This document shows positions 22,747 through 33,509 of a stretch of 64,000 nt of DNA, piece after piece. Under the pieces are notes generated by a model, which saw nothing but the letters and a program-made list of their open reading frames with translations, ran no database searches and had not been told where the DNA came from. Source of the DNA: Cristatella mucedo (taxonomy: Eukaryota; Bryozoa; Phylactolaemata; Cristatellidae); the NCBI GenBank assembly GCA_009760855.2, contig WPIO01000099.1, positions 748,501 through 812,500 on the forward strand, given 5' to 3'. Both the position numbers and the translations under genes were made by a program. The first letter of the stretch is position 1. Each line of letters begins with the position of its first letter.

Positions 22747-22880
22747 TGTTGTGGCGACACCAACCATAAAATTATTGTGAGCCAAATGTGGAAACGCGTT
22801 TCCCGATGGTCTTGGGCGACCCCTGTGAAAGGGCCATTCGACCTCCAAAGAGGTCGCGACCCACAGGTTGAAAACCTTTT
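22747..22880 (-). mobile_element. hAT (SPIN/URR1-like) fragment
   Basis: Antisense copy of the same family: CCGATGGTCTTGGGCGACCC, CTGTGAAAGGGCCATTCGACC, GGTCGCGACCCACAGGTTGAAAACC. It is truncated at the SINE-1 at 22746. A separate + strand 3' end (TAAAGGGTCACACCATTAGG to GAACCACTG) lies at 22387-22428. Confidence 0.82.
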
Positions 22881-23149
22881 CTCCTGGACGAAGGCACCTG
22901 TCGGTCAGATGCAATGTGAATAGGCAAGAGGAATGGCTATGAGAAAGTGCAAAAAATATGATGTTCCGAATGAATACAATCCCTCTTGACATCTGAGCAA
23001 TCGTCAGGCACGATCTAGAATTTCGCTTTCATGCATATGACAAACACTAAACTGTGCCCGTGCCCCGCATCCCTCCACCCCCTACCTTTCAGCACCTCAA
23101 ACTCTCCTAATTCTCTTGCAGCAAGAATAGCTGACATTTATTTGCACTT

Positions 23150-23247
23150 GGCTAGCAGCAGGAATTCTCACATTTTTAAATGAAGGTAAAGCCAATAGGC
23201 TAGCAGCAGGAATTCTCAAATTTTTGAATGAAGGTAAAGCCAACCTA
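23150..23247 (+). repeat. Direct tandem duplication (~51 bp)
   Basis: GCTAGCAGCAGGAATTCTCA and the following AAATTTTT-AATGAAGGTAAAGCCAA occur twice in a row. It sits at the edge of a decayed LINE-A RT fragment (23230-23470, +). Confidence 0.88.
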
Positions 23248-23607
23248 CTACTTGTGAGGAAACCTAGTGTGACAAGCCTAGCTCTCAAAACGGGAATGCC
23301 AGGTAATTTTCTGTGGTCTGCACCAAAATAAGTGTTCGGTGCCAAAGTGAATTTTCAACAGATGACCAAATCTGCTCAGCAGTCGAGTTGGCCTACTTTC
23401 AGCTCCACGCAATCGCAAAAACTTTCATTAATCTTGCAACTGGTATGCAAACCAGATTAGCAGCATTCGCCATTTTTCCAATAGTACAATGAACAAACTT
23501 GTTGGAACGATCAAGTGAAATTAAGTTGGCTATAATTATATAAAACATAGAAATACTATCGCCTATATCTTCATTCTCAAGGTGTGATTTTCAATGGCAA
23601 CAACAAC

Positions 23608-23648
23608 ACTAAATTTTGTATAGAAAATTACCGAATACAAAATTTAGT
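23608..23648. repeat. AT-rich hairpin with 14-bp perfect arms
   Basis: ACTAAATTTTGTAT (23608-23621) pairs with ATACAAAATTTAGT (23635-23648) around a 13-nt loop. No T-run terminator role is expected in this genome; function unknown. Confidence 0.85.
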
Positions 23649-23984
23649 ATCGTTTATTATTTTTCTCCCGAGAGAAAAATTCTCTTTCAAAGCACTTTAC
23701 GCATGCTGTAAAGAAAGCACATCTATCGCGACTAGTTATAGCAATTTCAGCATACACACACAGGACATTTTATACGGCCAGAGCAAATGATGTGGAGAGT
23801 CTGGTCTCTTGGTTTCTAGTGTCTATTCAATTTCGTCAAGTAAGGGAATGTCGCAAAGTCAGCCTGGAGCAAGCTCTAGGCTTTAGAAGCTAAGAAACTA
23901 TGGGCACGGTCTGCATAAGATTTGGGGTTCCTTATAGACACAGCTCAACAACTTGAGTCACAACAGTGGGGTGTTAGTAAAAGA

Positions 23985-24900
23985 ATAATAATAATAATAA
24001 TAAATACATTTGTATAGCACCCCCAAGAGAACTTAATCACTTTCTAGGCACTTTACATATGCTGCAAAGGAAGCACAGTCAAATGGTTAGTGGCAGTATG
24101 CTCAATGGCAACAAGCATAGCATGGCTAGAGGTGACATGCACAGGGTCAGCATGCAAATACAGTTATAGCAGCATGCACAGTGTCAGCAGCATAAGCATA
24201 TAGAGGACGAATCAAATGAACCCACTAAATGCTGTCATGAAAAGATCTTAGTTTCTTTTAAATTTTCGTCGAGCCAGAGGATGTCGTGACGCCAGTCAGA
24301 AACGAGTTCCAGGCTTTGGAAATTTACGAACTAAATAAAGACACGGTCTCCACAGGATTTGTGATACATACGTGTAGCTAAACGATTAGGCTCCGAAAAG
24401 GGGGGGGGTACAATGCTTAACATGGGGGGGGGAATAGATCTGATAGGTAGGCTGGAGGCAAAGAATGAAGGGACCTAAAAGTGAGTGACAGAACCTTAAA
24501 GTCGATGCTTTGCTTGACTGGGAGCCAATGCAGGTAGGCGAGAGGTGGTGTGATGTGGCAATTGTGACGCACACGACAGACAGGCCTAGCTGCCGCGTTT
24601 TGCAACAACCGTAGAAAGCAACGCCTGATTAGGAAGTATTTCCGATGGGTAGGCTGGAGAAAGAGAATGAAGGGACCTAAAACTGAGTGACAGAAACTTG
24701 AAATCAATAGGCTGCACACTGCAATGTTATAACTAACTGCAAGCATCTTATTGCATATGCAGGACGACCAGCAAGTAGTGTGCTCCAACAGTCTAGACGG
24801 GATGTCATACATACATGGACATGCTTGGCTACGGTATTCTATGCATACTCAAACATTTGCAGCGCTAAGTGGCTGAAAATAGGTAGATTTGGCAGTGAAG
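23985..24900 (-). mobile_element. LINE-A 3' fragment
   Basis: Begins with (AAT)n and the hairpin at 23990-24060, then the 3'UTR and C-terminal segment (HLSPTCIGSQSSKASTLRF in 24386-24574). A poly-G run lies at about 24400-24430. A second overlapping C-terminal fragment follows to 24812, so this may be two nested insertions. Confidence 0.8.
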
Positions 24901-25019
24901 CTGCTGTGGTAATCTAATGAAAGCTCATTTTATTTTAGAACAGGACATACAGATGCCGTGCAGAGCGTACTAGAGATATCAAAGCTGATGGTACTGAGCT
25001 GAGCCGACCTCAGCTCAGT

Positions 25020-25200
25020 ACCAGTGAATCGAAAACCTCAAAAATCCTCCTACCGACCTGTAATCATTGCTAGAATGCTATAAAACGATACTAGCTGACA
25101 TGCTCGACAAGTTTGCACCCCTGACTATGCCCAATGCGTGTCTCGCCCAGACGGCCTATGGTTTACCACAGACTAACTAGCTAGGTCTACTGTGCCCTAC
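25020..25200 (+). mobile_element. LINE-A ORF2 mid fragment
   Basis: Matches the region between endonuclease and RT of the 44.5-kb element (ACGCTCGACGAGTTTGCACC; GACGGCTTATGGTTTACCAC) with substitutions. It is followed directly by the (CAG)n block. Confidence 0.7.
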
Positions 25201-25282
25201 TATGCTCTACATGCTTGAAAAGACATACACAAGATAACAGATTTGTTATATGCTAACAGAGAACCCAAGCACTTTCTAAGCA

Positions 25283-25460
25283 GCAAAAGCAGCAGCAGCA
25301 GCAGCAGCTATAGGAGCTTCAGAAGCAGCAGCAGCAGCAGCAGCAGCAGCTACATAAGCTTCAGAAGAACCAGCAGTAGCAGAAGCAACCGCAGCAAACT
25401 GAGCTGCTGCTTTCGCAGCCCCTGCAGCAGCAGCAGCTGCTGCTGCAGCAGGGGCTGCGG

Positions 25461-25501
<41 letters not shown>

Positions 25502-25562
25502 CAGTAGTCATGGCAGAAGCAGCAGCAGAGGTAGAAGCAGCACAGGTGGCAGCAGCAGAAGC
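25283..25562 (+). repeat. (CAG)n-rich block with a near-perfect palindrome
   Basis: Interrupted CAG runs, with a 46-bp inverted repeat at 25414-25459 (22 of 23 pairs). The ORFs over it (poly-Ser, poly-Leu) are composition artefacts. Confidence 0.92.
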
Positions 25563-25599
25563 GGGCAGCAGCAGGAATTGTTCAATCAATGCTGCTTAC

Positions 25600-26048
25600 C
25601 TTGGCCCGAATCACCGCCACTGCTATGGCCACTGTAACTATGCATCGAAGACGAGCCACCATCCGACTCGTTAGCAGCGCCGCCGCTGCTGCTGCCGCTG
25701 CCACTGGTGCCCGAATCGTCGCAAGTGAGGTTCGAATCGCGGCTCAGAGCGACGACGCTGAGGCGACTGCTGGCAGCCCACGACGACGGAACGTGGCTGC
25801 CCACAGGGCTCGTGGGCGCCATCGGGCCGCTGCGCCGAGCCTCAGGAAGCTGCGAGCCTCGAGGCAAGCTGCCGCCGCCTTGGCCTCGCTCTCGGCCACT
25901 GCCGGCATTGCCGCGACGCGGCCACCGGGCCAGGTCCTGGTCGCCCTCACTAGGTGCCTCTTCTGCGCCTCGCTCCGAGAAGTCCGAGCACTGCAGGCTG
26001 GTGGGCGTGACTCGACCGGTGAGTCCTTCGTCGCCGACCGCCGCCGGG
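25600..26048 (-). CDS. TIR gene: Ser/Gly-rich penultimate exon
   Basis: Acceptor CGTCTTCCAG, donor CAAG|GTAAGC. It encodes PAAVGDEGLTGRVTPTS, LQCSDFSERGAEEAPSEGDQD, an Arg/Gly-rich stretch, then Ser/Gly-rich sequence ending SGHSSGGDSGQ. Entering with one base and leaving in phase 1 matches both neighbours. The region is low complexity and probably disordered. Its donor lies next to a dense (CAG)n block in the following intron. Confidence 0.65.
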
Positions 26049-26329
26049 CTGGAAGACGGAGCTGCCGACGCTGCTGCTGCTTCGGAATCGCAGGCACGGC
26101 GCTCGGCTAGAGCGGAGCCGAGGAGATGAGCAGCGGAGATGAGGCGCTAATCGGTAACGCACAACGTCAGAGTCGTGACTCGAGCAGAGGAGCACGCATG
26201 CATGAAGGGAACACATGCATGTGCGCACGTTCGAGCTCAAGGGAGTCAGCCTCGAAATGCTCGAAACACGGAGGTCACGGCCACTAGCAGCAGGACGGTC
26301 GCCAGAGGAGCAAAACTTTGAAGCCCGTG

Positions 26330-27045
26330 TCACATGACTGCAGCCTCCACGATTCCGAAAATGGCAGAGATTGAAGGGACTAAGAGTAAACGACCAAACC
26401 TTGAAGTCGGTCGTAATGAGGAGTCATTGTAGCTCAGTAAGAAGCAGTGTGATATCGTGACGATCAGGACAGACAAGCTTAGCTGCACAGTTTTGTACCA
26501 GCCGTAAGGGCGTAATTGTGCAGGCAAGTAGACCTGAGAGCAGTAAGTTACATTAGTCAGGAAGGGCTGCCACAAATGCGTGGACCAGCTTGGCTGCCGT
26601 ATCTTCATCCAAGCAGGCCCAAAATCTTTGCAATGTATGTAAAAAAACAGGTTGGCAGATTTTAATGTGGAACAAAATGTAATTGTCTAGTGAAAGGTCA
26701 CATTGTCGGTGAGCCGTAATGGCTCACTAGGTAAGGTGGTTGCTTTCCTGACCTAAGTCGTGAGTTCGATTCCTGAGGTGGGCGATCCTTTGTCACCACT
26801 GGTGGTGATAGCCGTAAAGGCTCTTCTGTCGCTATACAAAAAGAGGCTGTTAAATCAGCTAGGATTTATTTATTATTTATTGAAACAGCACACGCTGACT
26901 GCATTCAGAAGTTACAAGAGATATGTTTTTCGCGTGCATTTCGAGGGTAAGATTTTGCAATTTGCGAGTAACACTAGGTTTACCCATATTAAGTAATTTG
27001 CTTTCATCGTCATTTGATTTGAGAGAGTTTGCTGCCATCCGAATG
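26330..27045 (-). mobile_element. LINE-A fragment interrupted by SINE-1
   Basis: Piece 26330-26700 matches the LINE-A C-terminal region; piece 26890-27045 matches upstream RT (around the [16 protein letters not shown] region). A SINE-1 at 26705-26875 separates them. The fragment ends in a (GA)n array at 27073. Confidence 0.75.
26705..26877 (+). mobile_element. SINE-1 inserted in LINE-A
   Basis: GAGCCGTAATGGCTCACTAG head, GAGTTCGATTCC B box, tail TTAAATCAGCTAGGATTTA. Confidence 0.83.
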
Positions 27046-27070
27046 CGACTACCAGAAAAACTGCAATGCA

Positions 27071-27190
<120 letters not shown>

Positions 27191-27304
27191 CAAGTTCGAT
27201 TTGGACAAAGGCAGGGAGAGTGAATTTGGCATTTCTCTTTCATTACTAAGCGATTTCTTAGCGTCAGCAGAAACCGAATAAGCCATTGAGAAAATGCAAG
27301 GTCG

Positions 27305-27445
27305 GCTGAGCCCAGGTTTAGCCAAGTGGTGAGATGTTTGCATTTGACGACCACGTTAGTAGGCTCAAGCCTCGAGGCATATGTAAGCAGCCTGGATAGG
27401 GATCAAGTTCTCAAGGTACCTTGCAATTGAATAAGGAAGTTTTTA
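27305..27445 (+). mobile_element. SINE-2
   Basis: GGTTTAGCCAAGTGGTGAGA head, AGGCTCAAGCC box, AGGGATCAAGTTCTCAAGG 3' part. Confidence 0.75.
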
Positions 27446-27944
27446 ATAACCTTGCATCTCATGGTGCTATCTAAATGAATATATTTAATAGATATATCTT
27501 TTAGTTGCAGCCATCAACACACCCACCTTGCTTGCAATAAACAATAAAGGACTGCTGGTAGCAAAACACGAACCCCAGCATTGTGACATTGCGGTGCTTG
27601 GCCCCTTACCCTCTCGGCTAAGGAGCCAAGGTCAATGAGTCAAGGTCAATGAGCCAAGGTCAATGAGCAAAGGTCAAGGAGCCAAGCAGCCACAGCACGC
27701 TGCAAGCAAGCTTGCATCCTGCAAGAGGTGACAAGTGCTTGCACTATTTCCTGCTCTCTTTCCTGGGGCCTTAGGGTCCTGTGCGTGCAAACTAAAAAGA
27801 AAACCTGACCCATCTCTCCTTGGACAGATCGAACTGCACAGCTGGAAAGAGAGATTACACGTAGCAAAGCAGCAACGGGTGCAAGAGAAATGCACAATGA
27901 GCAGCTCTCCTCGTGCGGACACATTTGAAAATAGGCAAATGCCA

Positions 27945-28078
27945 CGTATGTCAGTGTCAGCCCAGGGGTCAACGCGCTTGCCTCTAACGACCAAGGTCGT
28001 GGGCTCGAGCCCTGCAGCACCTGTAAAGCACCTTGACAGAGATCAAGTGGTCTAAGGGTGATATACAAATGATGCAGA
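27945..28078 (+). mobile_element. SINE-2
   Basis: CAGCCCAGGGGTCAACGCGC head, GTGGGCTCGAGCCC box, GAGATCAAGTGGTCTAAGG and ATATACAAATGA tail. Confidence 0.78.
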
Positions 28079-28589
28079 TCAGCGGTGGGATCACTGGCAG
28101 AGCCTGTAATCTCAGGAGCTGCCGCTCGAGTAAATTACATCGTTTGCTTCCCAACCGACCAGCTCTGCTAACAAATTCTGCTTTTTTCTCAGTGTCTTTG
28201 GATCATCGTCATTAACGAGACGGTCTGTTTCTTTCAGCTTTTGCAACGCGGCAATAGCGCTTTGCAAATTTCAGAGAACCATGCTGGAAGAGGGCAAGAG
28301 AGTGAGTGCGCAAATGCAAGCAAACTGGAAACGTGGCAGGTTTACGTCCGAAACTGCAGATAGCCACAGCCTTCATGGAAGCTATTTTAGTCGAGCTAGG
28401 CCTAACCCTACTGCAAAACTTGCACCTCGGTCAGTCCGTCGTCTGTCCCTCCTTAACTGTTCACTGCCTGTCTCTGTCTATCCGTGCACATCTTTTCCAA
28501 CTATGAGCAAGGTATGATGCTTGGACAAGCGTGCAAAATGAGCTCGTATCACGCTTAGACCAGCTTCTAAAGCACACACGAAGACACTC

Positions 28590-29160
28590 ACCTGGTTAGT
28601 AGGACCTCTGGCTAGTAACATTCACTATATCGTGCACAAGCAAGCTCGCACACAAAGCAAACAGGAATAAAAAGACAATCTCCCTTGGGCAAAGAGAAAG
28701 CTGAGCGGAACACGTGCGCCTGTTGCTGAGACCTAAATGGTGCAATCCCAAGGCAGGTAGTAACGTAACCGGAAGCAAGTTCCAGACTTTTGGTGCATAC
28801 GGAAGCCGGATTACCAAAAGATTTCAATTCAGCAGGAGGGACTGCGAGAGAAGCAGATAATGAGGTGCAGAAGGTGCGACAGCACATTGGGCAAGGAACA
28901 TAAAGAGTTCGAAAGGGAAGGCTGGTGCTCGTGAATGCAACAGCAGCAACTGGTGCAAGCGAGTTGAAACGACCTGTAAGCCGGACAGCAGACATCTTGA
29001 AATCGATTCGTTGCGAGCAAGGCACTTAAAAGCTCAAAGGTGCATTTCGGCAGCCAGGCCGCTGAGGACACAACAGGCGAGCCGCGGATTGAAGCATCAG
29101 AGGGGCAGCGGCGCACTGGCAGTTGAAGGCTCTTAATTTTTCGTTGACAAAAAACAGGGA
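28590..29160 (-). mobile_element. Diverged LINE fragment (family uncertain)
   Basis: GGAAGCAAGTTCCAGACTTT and GACATCTTGAAATCGATTCG on the + strand match the antisense C-terminal region of LINE-A/B (FGDRAFSSYAPKVWNLLP and the KRIDFKMSAV segment). It is too diverged to assign. Confidence 0.5.
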
Positions 29161-29514
29161 CCGTGCAGAATACGACCCCACGGAACCCAGACGCATTGCA
29201 TTTCCGTCTGAAACTCCACACAAATCCATCGCAAGAACGAAGCCGCTTCCATGCAGGTGAGACTCTCGCAGTGAGCACGCTCGGTCTGTGGGACTTCCTG
29301 TGCGGGCAGGTCTTTGGTAGCCAGCAGTGGCGCCGACGGACAGCAGTGCTGGTGAAACAGGGAGAACAGTCGCAATGACTGGCCTTCCAAGGCGGTCGAA
29401 AATGAAGAGCAACACTGGGCAGAAGGAAAATGGCGCCGGTGTGTGTGCCGGAACTACCGGGCACTAGGTGCCACAGTGCCGAGGTCGAGCGCGAGGCTCG
29501 CAGCTACCGCTTAC

Positions 29515-29624
29515 CTGGGTAGCCTGCCGGCCAGCAGTGGGAATCTGGTCGGCATGTCGAGGCCATGCTCGTTGACGGCACGAGCGCCAGGAACGGTGGC
29601 AGCTGCAGCACCAAACTCGGGGCC
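29515..29624 (-). CDS. TIR gene: short exon
   Basis: 110 nt between CTGCTGTAG and CAG|GTAAGC. In phase 0 it reads GPEFGAAAATVPGARAV then NEHGLDMPTRFPLLAGRLP, leaving two bases. The exon at 25600-26048 supplies one base to make Ser. All three frames are open here, so the frame rests on phase agreement with the neighbours. No domain was recognised. Confidence 0.55.
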
Positions 29625-30392
29625 CTACAGCAGGAGTGAGCGAGAGAAAGCACTCAGTCAGGCGAGTGGCAAAAGACAAACAAGATTAATACAAATAATT
29701 TTCTAATTAATTAAAAAAATCATCACAAAATCGGGATCAGCTGCTCGGTGGCACAACTGACGAGCATAAGAGTAAGAGCGTTTAGCCGAACGTGTCGAGC
29801 GTATCAGCAAAGCCATTGCGGACCCTTCGAGGGTTTAGGGCCAGCTGCCTACATACAATTATCGAGATATAGGAAATAGTCAACTTTGCAGGGTCTCTCT
29901 AGCAAGCAACTGAAGGCTAGGCAGTGCACTGCTACTAGTGGTGTTACACGATAAGCCGGCATGGGCCTTGCTCAAAGGGCAGGGGCTGGCTGGCTGGGGG
30001 GGGGGGGCAAAGGGCAGGGGCTGGGGCTGGGGGGGGGGCAAAGAGCAGGGGATACGAAGCAAAGGGCAGGAAAGCGCAGGGGCTACGGGACTGGATGGAG
30101 CCCCTCTTTTTGATCCGGACGACCCTTGACCGTTCTTGAGCCAAACAGCCTACTAGTAATGAGAGGCTCGGCAAGTGAATGATTTAGCACTCCAATTAAT
30201 AAACTCAGCACTAAAATACCCCTGGCTAAGCTCTTCGAGCTGATATTGTAAGCACTCTACAGTAAGAGAGAAAACCACATGCCTTTCCATAAACAGGGTA
30301 CAGCCAAACGTGTCGTTACAGGGAGCCTTTCCTCACATGACATTGACCGTGCAGCCTGTCTTGTATATATAAAGACCCTGCTCTCCTTATCC

Positions 30393-30602
30393 AAACGACT
30401 TAAACAGCGAATCTTGACCAGTGGGATGGGATGCACAGGGAGCTGAGCATTGTAGATCGGCTCCTTCAAACGACTTAAACAAAGACCATGATGCACAGGG
30501 AGCTGAGCATTGTAGATCGGCTCCTTCAAACGACTTAAACAGCGAATCTTGACCAGTGGGATGGGATGCACAGGGAGCTGAGCATTGTAGATCGGCTCCT
30601 TC
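30393..30602 (+). repeat. Three tandem copies of a 75/60-bp unit
   Basis: Units 30393-30467 (75 bp), 30468-30527 (60 bp) and 30528-30602 (75 bp). Units 1 and 3 are identical or nearly so; the middle one lacks 15 bp around CGAATCTTGACCAGTGGGA. Non-coding, TIR gene intron. Confidence 0.93.
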
Positions 30603-31223
30603 GGCTCTCGCTAACCAAGTTGACAAACGGAGATGAAAAGTCTCTAAAGCGATTATCAGACGAAACTGTTTAATTTGCACATGGAATTTTTACGATGAGT
30701 TACTAATGAATTACGCAGCATTTTGGATAGACTCTTCATTTACTTGTTCCTAAAAATAGCCAGGTGGAGTTTTGTTTATACCGAATCATCGGTTTCCTGA
30801 CTGCCTTGCAAGCTGCTGGCAAACGGACGTCATACATACGGCTACAAAAAGAAAGCAAGACGCATACCATAGTCGGGAAAGGCTGCCTAGGAACCGAGTA
30901 GAATGGAGTTAATCGAGCGCGATGGCTGAAAATGAAGTGATCGAGTCAGCAGCAGCAGCAGCAGCAGCAGCAGCACCAGGAGAGACGACTCTGCTGCTGC
31001 GTCTGAATCGTGCAGGTGCGTTCCACGGTCGAGGACAGGTGGAACTAGAGCATCCATCACTAAGCAAACGGTCTTTAAGTGAAAGAATCCAATGCAAACC
31101 CCCTTGCAGTGCTTTGATAGTGCTACGATGGAAGAATTTTGTAAAATCGCAAGGGCCAGAAGAGACTTCATCAGCTATTGGCCTGCAGTGGCTGGGTCCA
31201 CGAGCCAGTCACACCTAGTAGGC

Positions 31224-31408
31224 CAGCAGTTCTCAACCTGTGAGTGGCAACCCATTTGGGGGTCCAACGACCCTTTCACCTGGGTTGCCTAAGACCATCG
31301 GAAAACACGCATTTCCACATTTTGCACACACCAGTTCTATGGTTAGGGTAGCCACAACATGAGAACTGCATTAAAGGGTCGCGGCATTAGGAAGTTTGAG
31401 AAGCACTG
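31224..31408 (+). mobile_element. hAT-family non-autonomous element (SPIN/URR1-like)
   Basis: 185 bp, starting CAGCAGTTCTCAACCTGTGAG and ending TTTGAGAAGCACTG, so the ends form imperfect terminal inverted repeats. It is flanked on both sides by the 8-bp direct repeat TAGTAGGC (31216-31223 and 31409-31416), the length expected of hAT transposition. Internal stretches TTTGGGGGTCC, AACGACCCTTTCAC, GCCTAAGACCATCGGAAAAC and ATTAAAGGGTCGCGGCATTA match what I recall of the SPIN/URR1 group, known from tetrapods and some invertebrates. No transposase is encoded. Confidence 0.88.
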
Positions 31409-31734
31409 TAGTAGGCCAACAGATGTGGCAGCAAGGAACCTCTACCACTAATTGTGACCAACCATACGTGTCCTGCCTTACAAAGGCACTTTAGGGGCGT
31501 TAGTTAGTACATCGGTAAAGTATCACTCGTTTATTTTGCTTCTCTTGATGCACAGATGTCACAGAGCTGAATTTTCCATAATAAGGCAAAACTACCTAGT
31601 ATCCAATTTAAATCAAAATTCAATTTTCACATGTCAATTGATCGGTCGCGCCTGACAGTAAGGCAGAGAGTAGCTATGGTAGGTAGTACGATTAACGATT
31701 GCGGATTGGAAGGACTAACGACTGCCGATTGAAA

Positions 31735-32150
31735 AGACTTGGGTACGACCCCTTCATTATTTGGCTCCAGCTTATCTATCAGATCTACTCCCCTAACATC
31801 GTGCCACCCGCTTTTCGGAATTTAACTGTTTACCCGTACCTCGTAGAAACCTCAAATCCTTTGGAGACCGTGCCTTTAATTCGTAGGCTCCCAAAGCCTG
31901 GAACTCACTCCCGACATCCCCTGACTTGACCACATTTAAAAAGAAATTTAAAATGCACCTATTTATGACAGCATTTAGTGGGTCCCCGTGATTCGTCTTT
32001 ATGTGCTTATGCATGCTGACACTGTTGCATGCTGCCACTAACCACACTTGCATGCTGACACTGTGCATGTTATTCTTGTTGTTTACCAAGCATGACACTA
32101 CTCACCATTCGATGAGTTCTCTGAGGGTGCTTTATCGAGTGTATTATCAT
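31735..32150 (+). mobile_element. LINE-A 3' fragment
   Basis: Starts with FGSSLSIRSTPLTS-like C-terminal sequence (31740-31930), then the 3'UTR and a shortened hairpin ending in ATTATCAT at about 32148. Decayed. Confidence 0.8.
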
Positions 32151-33063
32151 AGGTAGCCGAAATGCCTCGACGGTGCAATGGTTTAATAGGAAAAGGTCAT
32201 CGCACGCTTTAGGCTGCATGGCATCCTGCACTTTTTGCCGGGCAGCTCTTGCTGCTCCGATGGAAGACACAGCATCGACAGCATCGACAGCCGTGCAACG
32301 CATTACCCGCGGTTCTCCGACGGTCGTGTGGGGTCGCTCAAAGGCCTCAGCGCTGAGCAGAGCGCACTTCTCTCGATCAGCCGATCTCGCAAAGAGACCG
32401 AGCAGAGCAGGGCCGGCTTGATGACTCACTGGCCATCCCACTCAAGAATTACCGGCAGGGCCAGTGCTTTCGCGAGTCAAGCAGCCAACATGTGAGCTCG
32501 GAATCAGTTTTCAGGATCATTCAGCTCCGGGAGGACGAGAGTCAGGTTTCGAAAAGATCGTCGGAGAGCGATGGCAGCAGAAAGAGCCGCCGGTCGTGAA
32601 AGGCAACGTGCACGAAAGAACGAAAGCACGTGCATACCATCACAACAAAAAAGCCAGCTAGAGCTAAGCAGCGACAGAAACAAGTTGGCCACGTGGTCAG
32701 CTAGCATTAACCATGACCTCTGAAAGGGCAAGTCTAGCCAACTTAACAATCTCGTTCATATAGCCGCAGAAGAGCGGCAGCTATCACGCTGCTTGCTGTG
32801 GGCTATCAAGAATTGCCTGATACATACTGCAGGACTCGACACAACGACCTGGGTCAAAAAGTGCTAAGACCTTGATACTAGGCAAGGTAAACAAAATAAT
32901 TAATAAACGATTTATTTGTATAGACCTTGGTCGGGGCGAGCACCTTGACCGCTGGACGAAACCAGATCAGCAACTGTTGCCCAGAAATTCAGCACCAGCT
33001 AAGGCAGCAATAAGTGCGCGGGGTGAGGGTGCTGGCAACCAGTACGATTGAAAGACATCTCAC

Positions 33064-33216
33064 CCACGGTAGACCGTAGCCACCGACGCCCGGCAGATAC
33101 TGCAGTGGAGAATAGGCCGTTGCCCGCCCCAGGGCGTTGTCGGCGACAACGCTGCCAGGGCTTCCGCGAACACCAGGCGAATGGTCGTTGAATGCCGGCG
33201 ACTGCTGCTGCTGCTG
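33064..33216 (-). CDS. TIR gene: Gln-run exon (3' part)
   Basis: 51 codons starting with five or six Gln, then SPAFNDHSPGVRGSPG... and QYLPGVGGYGLPW, ending at a GTGAGA donor in phase 0. Phase 0 is what the exon at 29515-29624 needs. The frame upstream is also open through 33217-33284 (YAGGVSPFGTSAAVGGSA), so the true join to the preceding exon is uncertain. Confidence 0.55.
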
Positions 33217-33284
33217 CTGAGCGCTTCCACCGACGGCGGCGGAAGTGCCGAACGGCGACACACCGCCGGCATAGGTGGCCCTAC

Positions 33285-33509
33285 AAACGACGAGACGACC
33301 GCACCAAATGGCCGGGAGAAATCCGGGAGATCGGTCGGTGGCTGCACTAGAGAGAGAGGCAGCTCGGTGGCGCCGGCAGCAGAGTGCCGTGAGCGTGCCT
33401 GCCACTCGGCATGCTGCCAAGTCACAAAGTCAATGTCCGACAATGACCCTCGACGGTCGCAGTTGACCTTCGAACCCTCGGCAGAGGTGGTAGCAGCCGA
33501 AGCTCGGCA
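33285..33509 (-). CDS. TIR gene: exon with RRGSLSDIDFVTWQ motif (5' part)
   Basis: Follows GCTTGCCAG in phase 0. It reads CRASAATTSAEGSKVNCD, RRGSLSDIDFVTWQHAEWQ, then Pro-rich sequence to FSRPFGAVVSSF. RRGSLSD looks like a basophilic-kinase phosphorylation site. The next usable coding sequence (33064-33216) is in a different frame. I therefore end this part at TTT|GTAGGG, which gives a 68-nt intron with GT-AG ends and phase 0 on both sides. A one-base indel in a single 446-nt exon is the alternative. Confidence 0.6.

Larger units (their letters stand above)
30922..32600 (+). other. Tentative small gene nested in a TIR gene intron
   Basis: Pieces that read like exons on the + strand: an ATG at 30922 opening MAENEVIES-(A)9-PGETTLLLRLNRAG; a segment from 31110 after CCCCCTTGCAG reading CFDSATMEEFCKIARARRDF ISYWPA; and 32254-32492 after GCCGGGCAG reading SCCSDGRHSIDSIDSRATHY then PRFSDGRVGSLKG, with a GTGAGC donor. 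The phases of the second and third pieces do not join directly and a hAT and a LINE-A lie between them. I recognise no family. Treat it as a hypothesis only. Confidence 0.22.

Noticed and set aside
25243-26129. + strand Ser-, Ala- and Arg-rich ORFs
   Set aside because: Shadow of the minus-strand exon 25600-26048 and of the CAG block.
29163-29378. + strand ORF beginning MQNTTPRNPDALHF
   Set aside because: It overlaps decayed antisense LINE sequence, and no splice signals fit.
32070-32441. Minus-strand ORF as an extra TIR gene exon
   Set aside because: No acceptor/donor pair gives a phase-consistent insert, and the opposite strand reads more like coding sequence.
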